Source: a virus | Virus record (IMG/VR): IMGVR_UViG_3300035698_021780 | Span: 1-39,551 of that record | Strand: one strand, 5' to 3' | Length of the DNA: 39,551 nt | Shown: one piece after another, positions 17,328 through 24,499 of the stretch | How the letters are laid out: every line of letters begins with the position of its first letter | How positions within the stretch are numbered: position 1 is the first letter of the stretch | Position numbers and translations under genes: made by a program | Notes under the pieces: model-generated | The model's database searches: none | The model's input: the letters and a program-made list of their open reading frames with translations, nothing else | What the model was told of the DNA's origin: nothing

Positions 17328-17664
17328 AGTATCGCGGGAAAAATCTACAAATTACATAGATAAGTTTATCCCGGAACAGCCCTGTTTCGTATGTCTGACA
17401 GAGGCTCATCCTGGGCTGGATATTGTTCCGGCTCATCAAAATAGGAACGGCGGGAAAATGGGCGGCAAGGATCATGATCTGTTTGCCCTGCCTCTCTGTG
17501 CTATCCCCTGCCATGACGATGAACACAATCACCACGACAAGTTGATTCAATCATATGAAAAGGCACATGGAGTTATAGTCGAATCAGCACAAGAATGGGA
17601 TGATATCATTGGAGAGGCTATTGACGATCATATGCTTAGATTTCTTAGATGGTTAGGGCGATAA
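17308..17664 (+). CDS. Small HNH/Ref-like putative nuclease
   Basis: This 118-residue protein has a zinc- and metal-binding pattern: CFVC, then AHQN, then PLCAIPCHDDEHNHH. This resembles DUF968/Ref-type HNH nucleases found in phage recombination regions. It overlaps the preceding gene by 20 bases. The order MmcB-like, then HNH-like, then replication genes suggests DNA processing. Confidence 0.65.
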   Translation: MPKRFLKVSREKSTNYIDKFIPEQPCFVCLTEAHPGLDIVPAHQNRNGGKMGGKDHDLFALPLCAIPCHDDEHNHHDKLIQSYEKAHGVIVESAQEWDDIIGEAIDDHMLRFLRWLGR

Positions 17665-17665
17665 A

Positions 17666-18142
17666 ATGGATAAACACTATTTCAATCCCAGTGCCGGCAA
17701 GTATAATTTTGAAGATGCAAAGGCTTTTAAGGAGCTGCCCGGGACGCTCCGGGAGGGTAGATGGTATTTCAAACCAGAGAGATACCATCCACTCCGGTCT
17801 CTTGGTATCAATGCCTATTTCCATTGTATAGTTATCCCTTGTTTTGCTGGTGAATATTACGGCAAACAGGTGTTAAATAAAGAGGGCAGGGCTTCTAAGT
17901 TAATCGAAAAAGAGATGAAAAAACTGCTTTGTGAGGAACACCTTCGCTTTCCTCTTCCCGGATGTCCCGGACATTATTACACCCGGGCAACATCAAGCCT
18001 GAATGGGATAGAATTCTGGAATCTGTTGCTTGAACCTTGTTTTTTAACGTTTATCCGTACCTATAATGGGACTATCCCGCCGCCAGAAAAGCGCGGATAC
18101 AAATCAAAGGAAGAAACCTACAACACTGAAAAGGTGTCTTAA
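17666..18142 (+). CDS. Conserved-looking protein of unknown function
   Basis: This 158-residue protein starts one base after the previous stop and ends overlapping the next start by one base. It has several invariant-looking aromatic and cysteine positions (PGTLREGRWYFKP, PGCPGHYYTR) but no fold I recognise. Tight coupling to the replication initiator suggests a replication or recombination role. Confidence 0.6.
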   Translation: MDKHYFNPSAGKYNFEDAKAFKELPGTLREGRWYFKPERYHPLRSLGINAYFHCIVIPCFAGEYYGKQVLNKEGRASKLIEKEMKKLLCEEHLRFPLPGCPGHYYTRATSSLNGIEFWNLLLEPCFLTFIRTYNGTIPPPEKRGYKSKEETYNTEKVS

Positions 18143-18945
18143 TGCCTAAAATCGATGGTGGATATTATATCAAGGCCAGGAAAATACAGGAATCAGAAAT
18201 AGCCCACCTTGCTCCAGTTGTACGAGAAACCTGGGATTATTTATTGAGAGAGGCAAACCATAAAGATGTTAAATACTCTGGATTTATTGTGGAAAGAGGC
18301 CAATTATTCAGGACTTATAAAGAAATCAGAGAGGCTTTGCACTGGAAAGTTGGCTACCGGAAAATGACCTACAACGAAAACCAGACGAAGAAGGCAATGA
18401 AGGCACTAAGGAACGCACTAATGATAACCACAGCGAAGGCACTTGGAGGGGTGTTGATAACTGTCTTAAATTACAACTATTACCAGAACCCCAAAAACTA
18501 TGAAGGAACCAATGAAGGAACCAGCGAAGGCACTGGGAAGGAACCAATGGAGAACCATCCTATACCCGTCAATAACAAGAATGAGAAGAATGGGAAGAAT
18601 GGAAGTCCCCCCATACCCCCCGCAAAAATAGAATGCCCTTACAATGACATTATTTCTAAATACCACGTAAAACTTTCGACTCTTCCAAGGGTTATCAGCT
18701 TATCAGATGATTTCAAAGTTAGAATAAAAGCTCGGTGGAAACAACATCCACAAATTGAATGGTGGTGTTGGTATTTCGAAGGCATTTCAGACAGTGATTA
18801 TCTGATGGGCAAAAAAAAGGACTGGTGTGCAAACCTGTACTGGATAACAGGTCCCAAAAATATGACAAAAATACTCAATGGTACCTATCTTAACCAACAA
18901 CAAATGAACGAGCGCAAAAGCTATGAGGATTTTATAAATGGATAG
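18142..18945 (+). CDS. Phage replication initiator (O-like)
   Basis: This 267-residue protein has an N-terminal winged-helix region at about 40-118 (RGQLFRTYKEIREAL...MKALRNALMI...VLNYNYYQ), a low-complexity EGT-rich linker near 120-150, and a C-terminal domain with W..YFEGISDSDYLMG and KILNGTY, as in many phage replisome organisers. Such proteins bind the origin and recruit the helicase loader encoded next. The gene itself carries iteron-like repeats, as lambda O does. Confidence 0.75.
   Translation: MPKIDGGYYIKARKIQESEIAHLAPVVRETWDYLLREANHKDVKYSGFIVERGQLFRTYKEIREALHWKVGYRKMTYNENQTKKAMKALRNALMITTAKALGGVLITVLNYNYYQNPKNYEGTNEGTSEGTGKEPMENHPIPVNNKNEKNGKNGSPPIPPAKIECPYNDIISKYHVKLSTLPRVISLSDDFKVRIKARWKQHPQIEWWCWYFEGISDSDYLMGKKKDWCANLYWITGPKNMTKILNGTYLNQQQMNERKSYEDFING
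18390..18545. other. Candidate replication origin: GAAGG(C/A)A iteron cluster inside the initiator gene
   Basis: GAAGGCAAT/GAAGGCACT/GAAGGAACC copies begin at 18390, 18399, 18435, 18502, 18514, 18526 and 18537. CAGCGAAGGCACT occurs identically at 18431-18443 and 18522-18534. The last four are 11-12 bases apart, about one helical turn. The repeats fall in two different reading frames, so protein repetition does not explain them. Another GAAGGCACT lies at 18979. Confidence 0.55.
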
Positions 18946-19453
18946 CAAAGAAGAAAAAAAAAGGTTCTGGTCCTGCATGAAGGCACTGGCAATAAATTCA
19001 GGTGTCAAACTTGAGGATGATGTATTGAAATTATATTATCAGGCATTCAAAGGGTATTCCATTCAAGATATTGAGAACGGAGTCAAGAATGTTTTAATCG
19101 AATGGCAATACAATCGCATGCCTCCTATTGCCTTCATCCTTGAAAAAATCAATCCGGCACCGGCTATTGAAGACAGAGCCCTTATAACAGCTAATAAAAT
19201 TGTAGCACATTTGAAGTTAGAGGGCTCAAAAGTCTTTCCGGATATAAAAGATGATCCTATTGCAATGTATTTAATGACAAGTCGCTGGCCGTACCAGAAT
19301 TGGGCTGAAAATACTATAGAATCAGAAAACCAATGGTGGGTAAAAAGATTCTGTGATGCATACAGATCCCATGCTGTCGCTGACGATAATCTGCAAATAG
19401 AGGCTCCTGAAGAAATCAAACAAATAAGCGATCATTTATTCAGGAGTATATAA
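18938..19453 (+). CDS. Helicase-loader-like replication protein
   Basis: This 171-residue mostly helical protein overlaps the initiator gene by 8 bases. The first 70 residues (YYQAFKGYSIQDIENGVKNVL..W..NRMPPIAFILEKI) resemble the N-terminal domain of phage helicase loaders or inhibitors such as G39P, which contact the replicative helicase. There is no Walker motif. The assignment rests on that pattern and on the initiator-loader gene order. Confidence 0.6.
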   Translation: MDSKEEKKRFWSCMKALAINSGVKLEDDVLKLYYQAFKGYSIQDIENGVKNVLIEWQYNRMPPIAFILEKINPAPAIEDRALITANKIVAHLKLEGSKVFPDIKDDPIAMYLMTSRWPYQNWAENTIESENQWWVKRFCDAYRSHAVADDNLQIEAPEEIKQISDHLFRSI

Positions 19454-19665
19454 TGCCTGATATCCCAATGACAGGTGTCAAAAAAACTTGTATGTCATGT
19501 AGACACTGGGGATTTAAATACAGGCCTAATGACGGAACAGCCTATTGTTTTGATAAGGAAGATTGGCTTCCAGACCAACGGGGATGGGTAACAGATCCCA
19601 AAAAGAAAAAGCCAGGTGAGAGGATAATGTCAAAGTGTTGGGAAAGGAGGATCGGGGATACATGA
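19453..19665 (+). CDS. Small Cys-rich, probably zinc-binding protein
   Basis: This 70-residue protein has C-x2-C near residue 13 (CMSC), a single Cys near 32 and another near 62 (SKCWE), a plausible four-cysteine zinc site. It starts on the previous gene's stop. Function is unknown. Confidence 0.7.
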   Translation: MPDIPMTGVKKTCMSCRHWGFKYRPNDGTAYCFDKEDWLPDQRGWVTDPKKKKPGERIMSKCWERRIGDT

Positions 19666-19829
19666 TTTTATGCAAGATAGTTAAAGGTGAATACATGTGC
19701 ATAGCTAAAGATCAAAGGCACTGTAAACATTTTCTCGGTGAAAGATGGGAATGTTTTTGCCAGTGGTGTAATCATCCAGGGATATGCGGTATTGGGAAAA
19801 CAATAGGAAAGGGGTTGAGAGATACATGA
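19662..19829 (+). CDS. Small Cys-rich protein
   Basis: The start at 19662 gives 55 residues and an ATGA overlap with the upstream gene; AAAGGAGG lies about 12 bases upstream. It contains six cysteines (CIAK, HCKHF, CFCQWC, GICG), suggesting metal binding. No family is recognised. Confidence 0.65.
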   Translation: MILCKIVKGEYMCIAKDQRHCKHFLGERWECFCQWCNHPGICGIGKTIGKGLRDT

Positions 19830-20212
19830 AAAAGGAAATCGACAATAACGAATCATGGATAGAACAATGTAAGATCTCTTTCAAGGTAGCTGCTGATCAT
19901 AGGATTTTTAGCCAGAAGAAAAAAGGGAACAAGGAAAAAACTGCGGTTATTAAAGAAATGTCCCTGGCAAGCGGTATCCAATTACGGATACTTTACAAAT
20001 GGTTCGCTGAAAAAGAGCAAGACAAACAAAACAGGTTAAATAAGGCCAAAAAAAAACATGCAGGCGGTGAGACACCTTTATGCTCAAAATGTAAGAAAAG
20101 GTTTGTTGAATATGACTATAGAACCGGAAAGATTCGCGGGAAAGAAAGTATTTATTATGGTCTTTGCCGATTTTGCAGGCGGGACAAAACACTAAAGGAG
20201 GGAAAAACATGA
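19826..20212 (+). CDS. Basic protein with zinc-ribbon-like C-terminus
   Basis: The start at 19826 gives 128 residues with an ATGA overlap. The first part contains a possible HTH (VIKEMSLASGIQLRILYKWF) and a lysine-rich stretch. The end carries CSKC and CRFC pairs, typical of a zinc ribbon. A nucleic-acid-binding role is plausible; the specific function is unknown. Confidence 0.62.
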   Translation: MKKEIDNNESWIEQCKISFKVAADHRIFSQKKKGNKEKTAVIKEMSLASGIQLRILYKWFAEKEQDKQNRLNKAKKKHAGGETPLCSKCKKRFVEYDYRTGKIRGKESIYYGLCRFCRRDKTLKEGKT

Positions 20213-20871
20213 GTAGATTTGGATTAAGGGACGTACTCAAGAACAAAACGGCTGGTGATGAGTGGTATTCTTTTCAGATGCCGGAAGAATTACAGATGTG
20301 GACCCTATCTAAAAAATGGGCAAAAACAGCGTTTAAGGCCTACAAAGTAAAAATATCAATGTTGAGCGTATGGGGTGAGATTGAATCTTTTAAAGCTGAA
20401 ACGATTTATAATTCTCGCGCCCCTCTCTTCCTGAAGTGCGGGGTCGATATCAGAAAAGGTAAAACCACATCTAAAAACGTGACAAACGTTTCACTTGGGC
20501 CATTCAATGTTGATTCGGCTGTTGAGGTAAACGAAATACTTGAAGAGGTTAGCCAAAATTATGGGATCTCTGTTTGGACAATTAAAACAGCCTGTCTAAA
20601 CACAGTTGATGGGAGGCAGTTGCATTTCAATCACCACAATCCCAATGGAACTGGGACTGCGCTTTATTTTTTCCGGCTATCAGATGCAGAGCGAGACTTG
20701 TTGTATCCAGAGGTAAGCCTCAATGAACAGCTTGAGCTTATTGGGATGATGAACTTAACTCTCGCTCACTGTACGGCTGTTCCACGTATGGAAATGGTTC
20801 ATGATTGCGCTATCAAGCAGATGAAAAAGAAAAAAGCAGGCAAAAAGAAAATGAAATGGGTGGAGGTATAA
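20209..20871 (+). CDS. Unknown protein of the replication operon
   Basis: The ATG at 20209 has AAAGGAGGG six bases upstream, giving 220 residues. The body looks globular (mixed alpha/beta) with conserved-looking aromatics (LFLKCGVDI, HFNHHNPNGTGTALYFF). A very basic tail (KKKKAGKKKMKW) could contact nucleic acid. No family is recognised. Confidence 0.65.
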   Translation: MSRFGLRDVLKNKTAGDEWYSFQMPEELQMWTLSKKWAKTAFKAYKVKISMLSVWGEIESFKAETIYNSRAPLFLKCGVDIRKGKTTSKNVTNVSLGPFNVDSAVEVNEILEEVSQNYGISVWTIKTACLNTVDGRQLHFNHHNPNGTGTALYFFRLSDAERDLLYPEVSLNEQLELIGMMNLTLAHCTAVPRMEMVHDCAIKQMKKKKAGKKKMKWVEV

Positions 20872-21267
20872 ATGAAAGAGTATCATTTCGAATGTGGGCA
20901 CAAGAGCGATCATTACATACTCGGTAGCTATGGCGCCGGGTGTCCGGAATGTGGCGGCAAGCTTCTTAAAATAATGCGGCAGTGCCTTGACTGCCCCACA
21001 GTGTTTGCAATGGACCCGAAACAAAGCAGGCGGCTCCGGTGCCCTGAGTGCGCTGCTAAAAGCAAGGTCAAAACGGCATACCTGGCAAACCACGGCAAGA
21101 AATGCAAGACATCAAAGATAAGACAGCCACCAGTCTATGAGTCAGAAACATTTAATATCTTTTTCCAGACAAGGGAACTGTTTTCTGCCCAGATATTAAA
21201 CGATGCTGTTGACGGTAGGCGCTGGAAAACTCAAGCTGCTAATCTTGTTGATCAATTCAATTTATGA
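20872..21267 (+). CDS. Multi-zinc-ribbon protein
   Basis: This 131-residue protein starts right after the previous stop. It has FECGH, CPECGG, QCLDC and CPECA modules plus a final lone Cys, so probably two zinc ribbons in the first 65 residues. The remainder is helical. It lies just before the resolvase gene. DNA or RNA binding is likely; nothing more specific can be said. Confidence 0.65.
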   Translation: MKEYHFECGHKSDHYILGSYGAGCPECGGKLLKIMRQCLDCPTVFAMDPKQSRRLRCPECAAKSKVKTAYLANHGKKCKTSKIRQPPVYESETFNIFFQTRELFSAQILNDAVDGRRWKTQAANLVDQFNL

Positions 21268-21274
21268 GGACTTA

Positions 21275-21715
21275 ATGAAAGATATAGCACTCAGGTTCCC
21301 CGGTCGACCGCATGCACAGCAAAGGCACAGGCCGGGGAAAACAAAAAATTACGACCCAGACTCATTGCAAAAGGTTGCAGTCCGGAATATTGCAAGGTCG
21401 CAGCTACCAAATGGCTTTAAGGTTTTCCATGACCAGCCATTGTTTATATCGCTTCGCCTGGTCATAGAGCGCCCTGGTTACCATTATCACAAAAAAACCG
21501 GGGAACTTAAAATGTCTGCACCTATCCTGTGCTATAAAATTCCGGACTATGACAATTATGCTAAATTCTACGGGGATGCCCTTGAAAAAGTTGTCTGGCA
21601 GAATGATGGGATACTGTCGGCTGGCCTGGCTGTGAAAATGTACGGTGAAACGCCTGAAACAATCTTAGTAATTATGTCAGATCTTGATAGAATATTGAAG
21701 ACACTTGGATTATAA
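21275..21715 (+). CDS. RusA-family Holliday junction resolvase
   Basis: This 146-residue protein starts at 21275 behind GAGGA. It fits RusA in length and motifs: GRPHAQQRHRPG near the N-terminus and the acidic cluster PDYDN at 90-94, D101 and D111. RusA enzymes cut four-way junctions using such aspartates and would resolve intermediates made by the recombination operon on the other strand. This is the best supported enzyme of this operon. Confidence 0.85.
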   Translation: MKDIALRFPGRPHAQQRHRPGKTKNYDPDSLQKVAVRNIARSQLPNGFKVFHDQPLFISLRLVIERPGYHYHKKTGELKMSAPILCYKIPDYDNYAKFYGDALEKVVWQNDGILSAGLAVKMYGETPETILVIMSDLDRILKTLGL

Positions 21716-21735
21716 TCTTAAAAAGAGGAAACACA

Positions 21736-21918
21736 ATGACCAAAATCAAAATGCAAAAACTTACACCACAGGAATGGAACTTAAAAACGTCTATTATCGT
21801 TAAACGGTATGGTGGTCAGAAGGCAGAACAGCTCCAGTTCTTTAATGAAATGATCGAGAGCCGGACGCTGAAGTATAAGATCAAAAGATTTTTAAGAAGG
21901 CAGGGGCTTATAAAATGA
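21736..21918 (+). CDS. Small basic protein
   Basis: This 60-residue basic protein has AGAGGA upstream of its ATG. It contains a helical segment (AEQLQFFNEMIESRTLKYKIKRFLRRQG) with no recognised family. Its stop overlaps the next ATG. Confidence 0.6.
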   Translation: MTKIKMQKLTPQEWNLKTSIIVKRYGGQKAEQLQFFNEMIESRTLKYKIKRFLRRQGLIK

Positions 21919-22088
21919 AAACAGAACGGCATTTTCTACCTGAAAAAATAGCAGATAGCAAGAATGCCCCCGTACAGTGTGAACATTGCAAGGTTTACCC
22001 GGGCCAAATGCATAAAGAATTTTGTCCATGCCGGGATGAAAAGGTAAAGCCGGGCCCGAATAGTCGGCCCGGCTTTACATATGTATAG
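21915..22088 (+). CDS. Small CxxC protein whose 3' end encodes the operon hairpin
   Basis: This 57-residue frame overlaps the previous stop by ATGA. It has CEHC and CPC, a possible zinc site. The last third (KPGPNSRPGF) is encoded by a perfect 12-bp hairpin. The real functional end may be earlier, with the terminator overlapping the coding region. Confidence 0.55.
   Translation: MKTERHFLPEKIADSKNAPVQCEHCKVYPGQMHKEFCPCRDEKVKPGPNSRPGFTYV
22045..22077. terminator. Perfect 12-bp GC-rich hairpin at convergent operon ends
   Basis: TAAAGCCGGGCC (22045-22056) pairs with GGCCCGGCTTTA (22066-22077) around a 9-base loop. The arms end in AAA/TTT, so it could terminate transcription from either side, between the rightward replication operon and the leftward small-gene cassette. 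There is no long U-tract beyond the stem. Confidence 0.7.
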
Positions 22089-22103
22089 GCAATAGTGGAC
22101 ATT

Positions 22104-22394
22104 TTATCTATTGGCGTTGTGTATCCGGCATTTCCCCTGGTTTGTGATGCATGTGCAACCGGGGATCGTGGCTTCTGGAAGCTCTTCCCGAAGTCGTGCC
22201 TCCCTCGCATCAACCTTGTCCTGTCGAATATTGTCAATCTTGATCATGTCCTTTATCCGGTCCATACTACGCTGTGTTGCAGGTGTAAAATCATCGGTAG
22301 CAAGCAAATGATGCCTCTCAGTATTCCTGCCGAATTTAACCCAGTCATCATAATCAAGGACTATTTCTATTTTTATTTGAGTTTGATCTCCCAT
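22104..22394 (-). CDS. Small unknown protein, last of leftward cassette
   Basis: The start at 22394, behind GGGAGG, gives 96 residues. The end carries CTCITNQGKCRIHN, a possible metal site. The middle is charged and helical. No family is recognised. Confidence 0.62.
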   Translation of the reverse strand: MGDQTQIKIEIVLDYDDWVKFGRNTERHHLLATDDFTPATQRSMDRIKDMIKIDNIRQDKVDAREARLREELPEATIPGCTCITNQGKCRIHNANR

Positions 22395-22407
22395 TATGCA
22401 ATCCTCC

Positions 22408-22836
22408 CTACGTAAGTGCCAGGACCTCAGACACAAGGTCCTCATAATCTTCAGACGTTCGTTTATATGCCTTAAAATACCGGCCCCAGGCTGAAACATA
22501 GTGCGCTGTGATATTACTGGTCTGATATTCGCACATCCGGAATATCTCTGCCCCGTTTACTGAACGGTGCTTTTCGGGTGGCAGAATCTCAAGTGCATCG
22601 ATGAAAGAGCTTTGTGAGATCTCGGTCCAGTCTGAAACCGCTATTTTGTCTTCTGCATCCCGGATCTGATTCATTGCTTCATCCATGGTGATACAAACAC
22701 AATCCGGTCTTACTTCGAGATATTCCTCAACCGTGAGATTCCGGCCGTGGCTTTTGTGCGCGGTGTACAGGCAAAAGCCATTCATTACAGTTGTATTCAG
22801 ATGCAGCTCCCCGGGCTTGTATATTACTAAATTCAT
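22408..22836 (-). CDS. Unknown phage protein
   Basis: This 142-residue protein starts behind AAGGAGG. It has an N-terminal VMNGFCLYTAHKSHGRNLTVEEYL stretch and a central LPPEKHRSVNGAEIFRMCE motif that looks conserved. I cannot attach a function. Confidence 0.65.
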   Translation of the reverse strand: MNLVIYKPGELHLNTTVMNGFCLYTAHKSHGRNLTVEEYLEVRPDCVCITMDEAMNQIRDAEDKIAVSDWTEISQSSFIDALEILPPEKHRSVNGAEIFRMCEYQTSNITAHYVSAWGRYFKAYKRTSEDYEDLVSEVLALT

Positions 22837-22837
22837 T

Positions 22838-22972
22838 TTATTTGTCCTCCTTGTCTCTTTTTAAGATTGTGCGGTATGGCTCGGTCCTGAATTTCTCGGC
22901 CAGTCGTGCAAGCCCATCGTCTGCCAATTTGTCTAAAAATTCAATATACTGATGTTGCCATTCTTTAACCAT
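22838..22972 (-). CDS. 44-residue protein, unknown
   Basis: This short frame runs from an ATG behind AGGAGG to a stop one base before the next ATG. It is highly charged and probably a single helix. Its final codons (KEDK stop) also form the ribosome site of the following gene. Confidence 0.55.
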   Translation of the reverse strand: MVKEWQHQYIEFLDKLADDGLARLAEKFRTEPYRTILKRDKEDK

Positions 22973-22973
22973 G

Positions 22974-23210
22974 CTATTTGTCCTCCTGGTCTGCTTTTAT
23001 GAAATATTCAGGTTCATAGCGAACGATCCAAGAGTCTGAACCGGCATATGTCAACAGTGCTGCGTAAATTGGAGTCCTTGTTTCACTCGGTCCCAACGGT
23101 CCCCAGATCTTAACTGTTGATTCATTCTTATCAACTATAAAGAATCCGGCATCTTCTACCTGTTTAACAATGTTTTCTATCTGAGCTGTTGTTCCGATAC
23201 ATGCTTTCAT
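22974..23210 (-). CDS. 78-residue protein, unknown
   Basis: The ATG lies behind GGGAGG. The sequence is mixed alpha/beta (MKACIGTTAQIENIVKQVED then strands with WGP and WIVRYEPEYF) and ends QEDK. The same 13-base junction follows this gene and the next one, see findings. Confidence 0.6.
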   Translation of the reverse strand: MKACIGTTAQIENIVKQVEDAGFFIVDKNESTVKIWGPLGPSETRTPIYAALLTYAGSDSWIVRYEPEYFIKADQEDK

Positions 23211-23225
23211 AATATTATACCTCCC

Positions 23226-23429
23226 CTAAAAATCCATTAAACCATCTTCCCGGCAACTGCTTCTTTCATCCATGTCCAGATTGTCCTCCAGAAACACCAA
23301 CAGGTGAGCGACAACTGCCTCTAACGTGTCAATGCGATCCTGCAGCTTTTCTATGTGACCATCGCTCGTTACCCTACTCCTAAAGTCCTTTCTAATTTCT
23401 TCTTCTTTATCAAATTGTCGCTGTCCCAT
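23226..23429 (-). CDS. Small coiled-coil protein
   Basis: This 67-residue acidic protein starts behind AAGGAGG. Residues 25-50 (IEKLQDRIDTLEAVVAHLLVFLE) form a short coiled coil. Function is unknown. Confidence 0.6.
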   Translation of the reverse strand: MGQRQFDKEEEIRKDFRSRVTSDGHIEKLQDRIDTLEAVVAHLLVFLEDNLDMDERSSCREDGLMDF

Positions 23430-23463
23430 TGTTCAAACCTCCTTTTGGTTAATAAGTTTATGC

Positions 23464-23488
23464 GGTGCTGTCCTCTGACAACAGCACC
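23464..23488. promoter_or_regulatory. Intergenic hairpin in leftward cassette
   Basis: GGTGCTGT (23464-23471) pairs exactly with ACAGCACC (23481-23488) around 9 bases, in the gap between two small genes. There is no U-tract on either strand, so an mRNA-processing or stability element is more likely than a terminator. Confidence 0.5.
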
Positions 23489-23500
23489 TTGTTAAACCTA

Positions 23501-23686
23501 CTAAACCTTGTGTGCATCGTATTTGCTTAATACTTTTGCAATCGCATCAAGCGCTTTGGCTGCGTCCTCAACCTTGACAGAATAATGGTCAGGGAAGGTA
23601 ACCTTCGTGGCGTTTTCTGAGGTTGCGGTGGTTGAAATAATATCAGCGAATGAGACTTGTCTTGCTATTGCGTTGTGTTTATCCAT
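23501..23686 (-). CDS. 61-residue protein, unknown
   Basis: It starts behind TTAGGAGG. An N-terminal region with S/T-rich sequence is followed by a helix (DAAKALDAIAKVLSKYD). No family is recognised. Confidence 0.58.
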   Translation of the reverse strand: MDKHNAIARQVSFADIISTTATSENATKVTFPDHYSVKVEDAAKALDAIAKVLSKYDAHKV

Positions 23687-23697
23687 GGATTATCCTC

Positions 23698-23778
23698 CTA
23701 ATTGGTTAAGATCAGAAATATAGTGAACCCAGTGTAAAAGGCCCACGCGATTGTAATTATGATTTGATCGATGTCCAT
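23698..23778 (-). CDS. 26-residue hydrophobic peptide
   Basis: A frame starting three bases past the previous gene's stop junction encodes essentially one membrane helix (IIITIAWAFYTGFTIFLIL). AAGAGGC lies upstream. It is tiny but lies in a continuous operon with adjacent starts and stops, which favours it being real. Confidence 0.45.
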   Translation of the reverse strand: MDIDQIIITIAWAFYTGFTIFLILTN

Positions 23779-23958
23779 TTATGCCTCTTGCCATTCTTCG
23801 TAAAGATTCCAGATGGTATCCTGGTCGATCCCGAACAAACCAAACAGAGCAATATGACTGAGCACATCAACTTCTTTGGTAGCGTTGAAAAACTTAAACA
23901 TTTCATCCCTGTCCATTCCGGCTTCTACTATTTCCTGTGCTTTTTCCATGACTGTCAT
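23779..23958 (-). CDS. 59-residue acidic protein, first of leftward cassette
   Basis: It starts behind GGAGGTCC. The sequence is helical and acidic (KAQEIVEAGMDRDEMFKFF...DTIWNLYEEWQEA). Its stop abuts the ATG of the membrane peptide. As the first gene after the 24-kb control region it should be an early product. Confidence 0.6.
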   Translation of the reverse strand: MTVMEKAQEIVEAGMDRDEMFKFFNATKEVDVLSHIALFGLFGIDQDTIWNLYEEWQEA

Positions 23959-24091
23959 GCGAGGACCTCCTTTAATTTTGGGGTTTTTATTTTATATCAA
24001 TTGCACTATCGGGGCCATGGTTTTCGGTGGCAGCGTAACCTAATGGTTTTATTCGATATAAATATTCACTACCCATTCCTATACCCCGCGT

Positions 24092-24160
24092 AAATTGTCA
24101 CTTTTACCCAAAAGCGCGACAATTCTTGTCAAACATTAACTTGACACCATGAAATTGTCA
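24092..24160. promoter_or_regulatory. Operator array of TTGTCA/TGACAA boxes
   Basis: Boxes: AAATTGTCA at 24092-24100 and again at 24152-24160 (60 bases apart), GACAATT at 24118-24124, TTGTCAA at 24126-24132 and TTGACA at 24141-24146. AATTGTC (24093-24099) and GACAATT (24118-24124) form an inverted repeat whose interior CTTTT/AAAAG also pairs. The box matches the operator pair at 16.2 kb. Confidence 0.62.
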
Positions 24161-24170
24161 GTGTTATTTA
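24141..24170 (+). promoter_or_regulatory. Predicted rightward promoter overlapped by an operator box
   Basis: TTGACA at 24141-24146 is followed after 18 bases by TATTTA at 24165-24170. The TTGTCA box at 24155-24160 lies between the two hexamers, where a bound repressor would block polymerase. Confidence 0.5.
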
Positions 24171-24203
24171 ATACTCTATTGTGTTTTCATCTTTCACTCT
24201 GGC

Positions 24204-24240
24204 GGTGCGGGATGTACGCCAGTCAAATCCATCCCGCACC
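24204..24240 (+). promoter_or_regulatory. Leader hairpin upstream of the small late-proximal gene
   Basis: GGTGCGGGATG (24204-24214) pairs exactly with CATCCCGCACC (24230-24240) around 15 bases. No U-tract follows, so a translational or stability role is likelier than termination. The ribosome site AAAAGGAG of the next gene starts 24 bases downstream. Confidence 0.55.
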
Positions 24241-24278
24241 CCCTCTTAATTATTTACCCAATCAAAAGGAGTATCCTC

Positions 24279-24464
24279 ATGGAAAAATCAGGAAAAGAAA
24301 ACTATTCAAAAGGCACAGGCAGTGGCGGCAGTTCGTTGCAGAATGATATAGGAGATAAAGACTATCGGTCCGGGAAAAGGGACTCTGATTCTGCAAAACT
24401 CAGTTCTGCGGCTTCTAAAGGTTTTAAAGAGACTCACAGCAGCAGAAAACCAACTCAGGGATAA
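24279..24464 (+). CDS. Small polar, probably disordered protein in its own transcription unit
   Basis: This 61-residue protein is rich in Ser, Gly, Lys and Asp with no hydrophobic core and no cysteine. AAAAGGAG precedes the ATG. It is bracketed by a predicted promoter, a leader hairpin and a terminator, so it can be made separately from the terminase genes. Regulatory or antitermination roles are conceivable but unproven. Confidence 0.6.
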   Translation: MEKSGKENYSKGTGSGGSSLQNDIGDKDYRSGKRDSDSAKLSSAASKGFKETHSSRKPTQG

Positions 24465-24499
24465 TTCGCTACCAGTGGTGGCAGAATCTATAAAGGTTT

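Larger units (their letters stand above)
23959..24278. other. Gene-free control region of about 320 bases
   Basis: This gap between divergent gene blocks holds five TTGTCA/TGACAA boxes (24092-24160), a predicted rightward promoter and a leader hairpin. I could not pin a good leftward promoter; a TATAAA-like element on the minus strand around 24000 lacks a convincing -35. Frames on the plus strand here show no ribosome sites and look spurious. Confidence 0.7.

Noticed and set aside
18480-18545. Repeat cluster read as simple EGT protein low complexity
   Set aside because: Copies at 18390-18443 and 18537 occur in another frame, so a protein repeat alone does not explain them; treated as a DNA element instead.
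23764-24093. Plus-strand frame of 109 residues
   Set aside because: It is antisense to two small genes with good ribosome sites and itself lacks one.
24149-24346. Open frame of 65 residues on the plus strand with a hydrophobic start
   Set aside because: It begins between the -35 box and the -10 region of a predicted promoter, has no ribosome site and overlaps the better supported gene at 24279.
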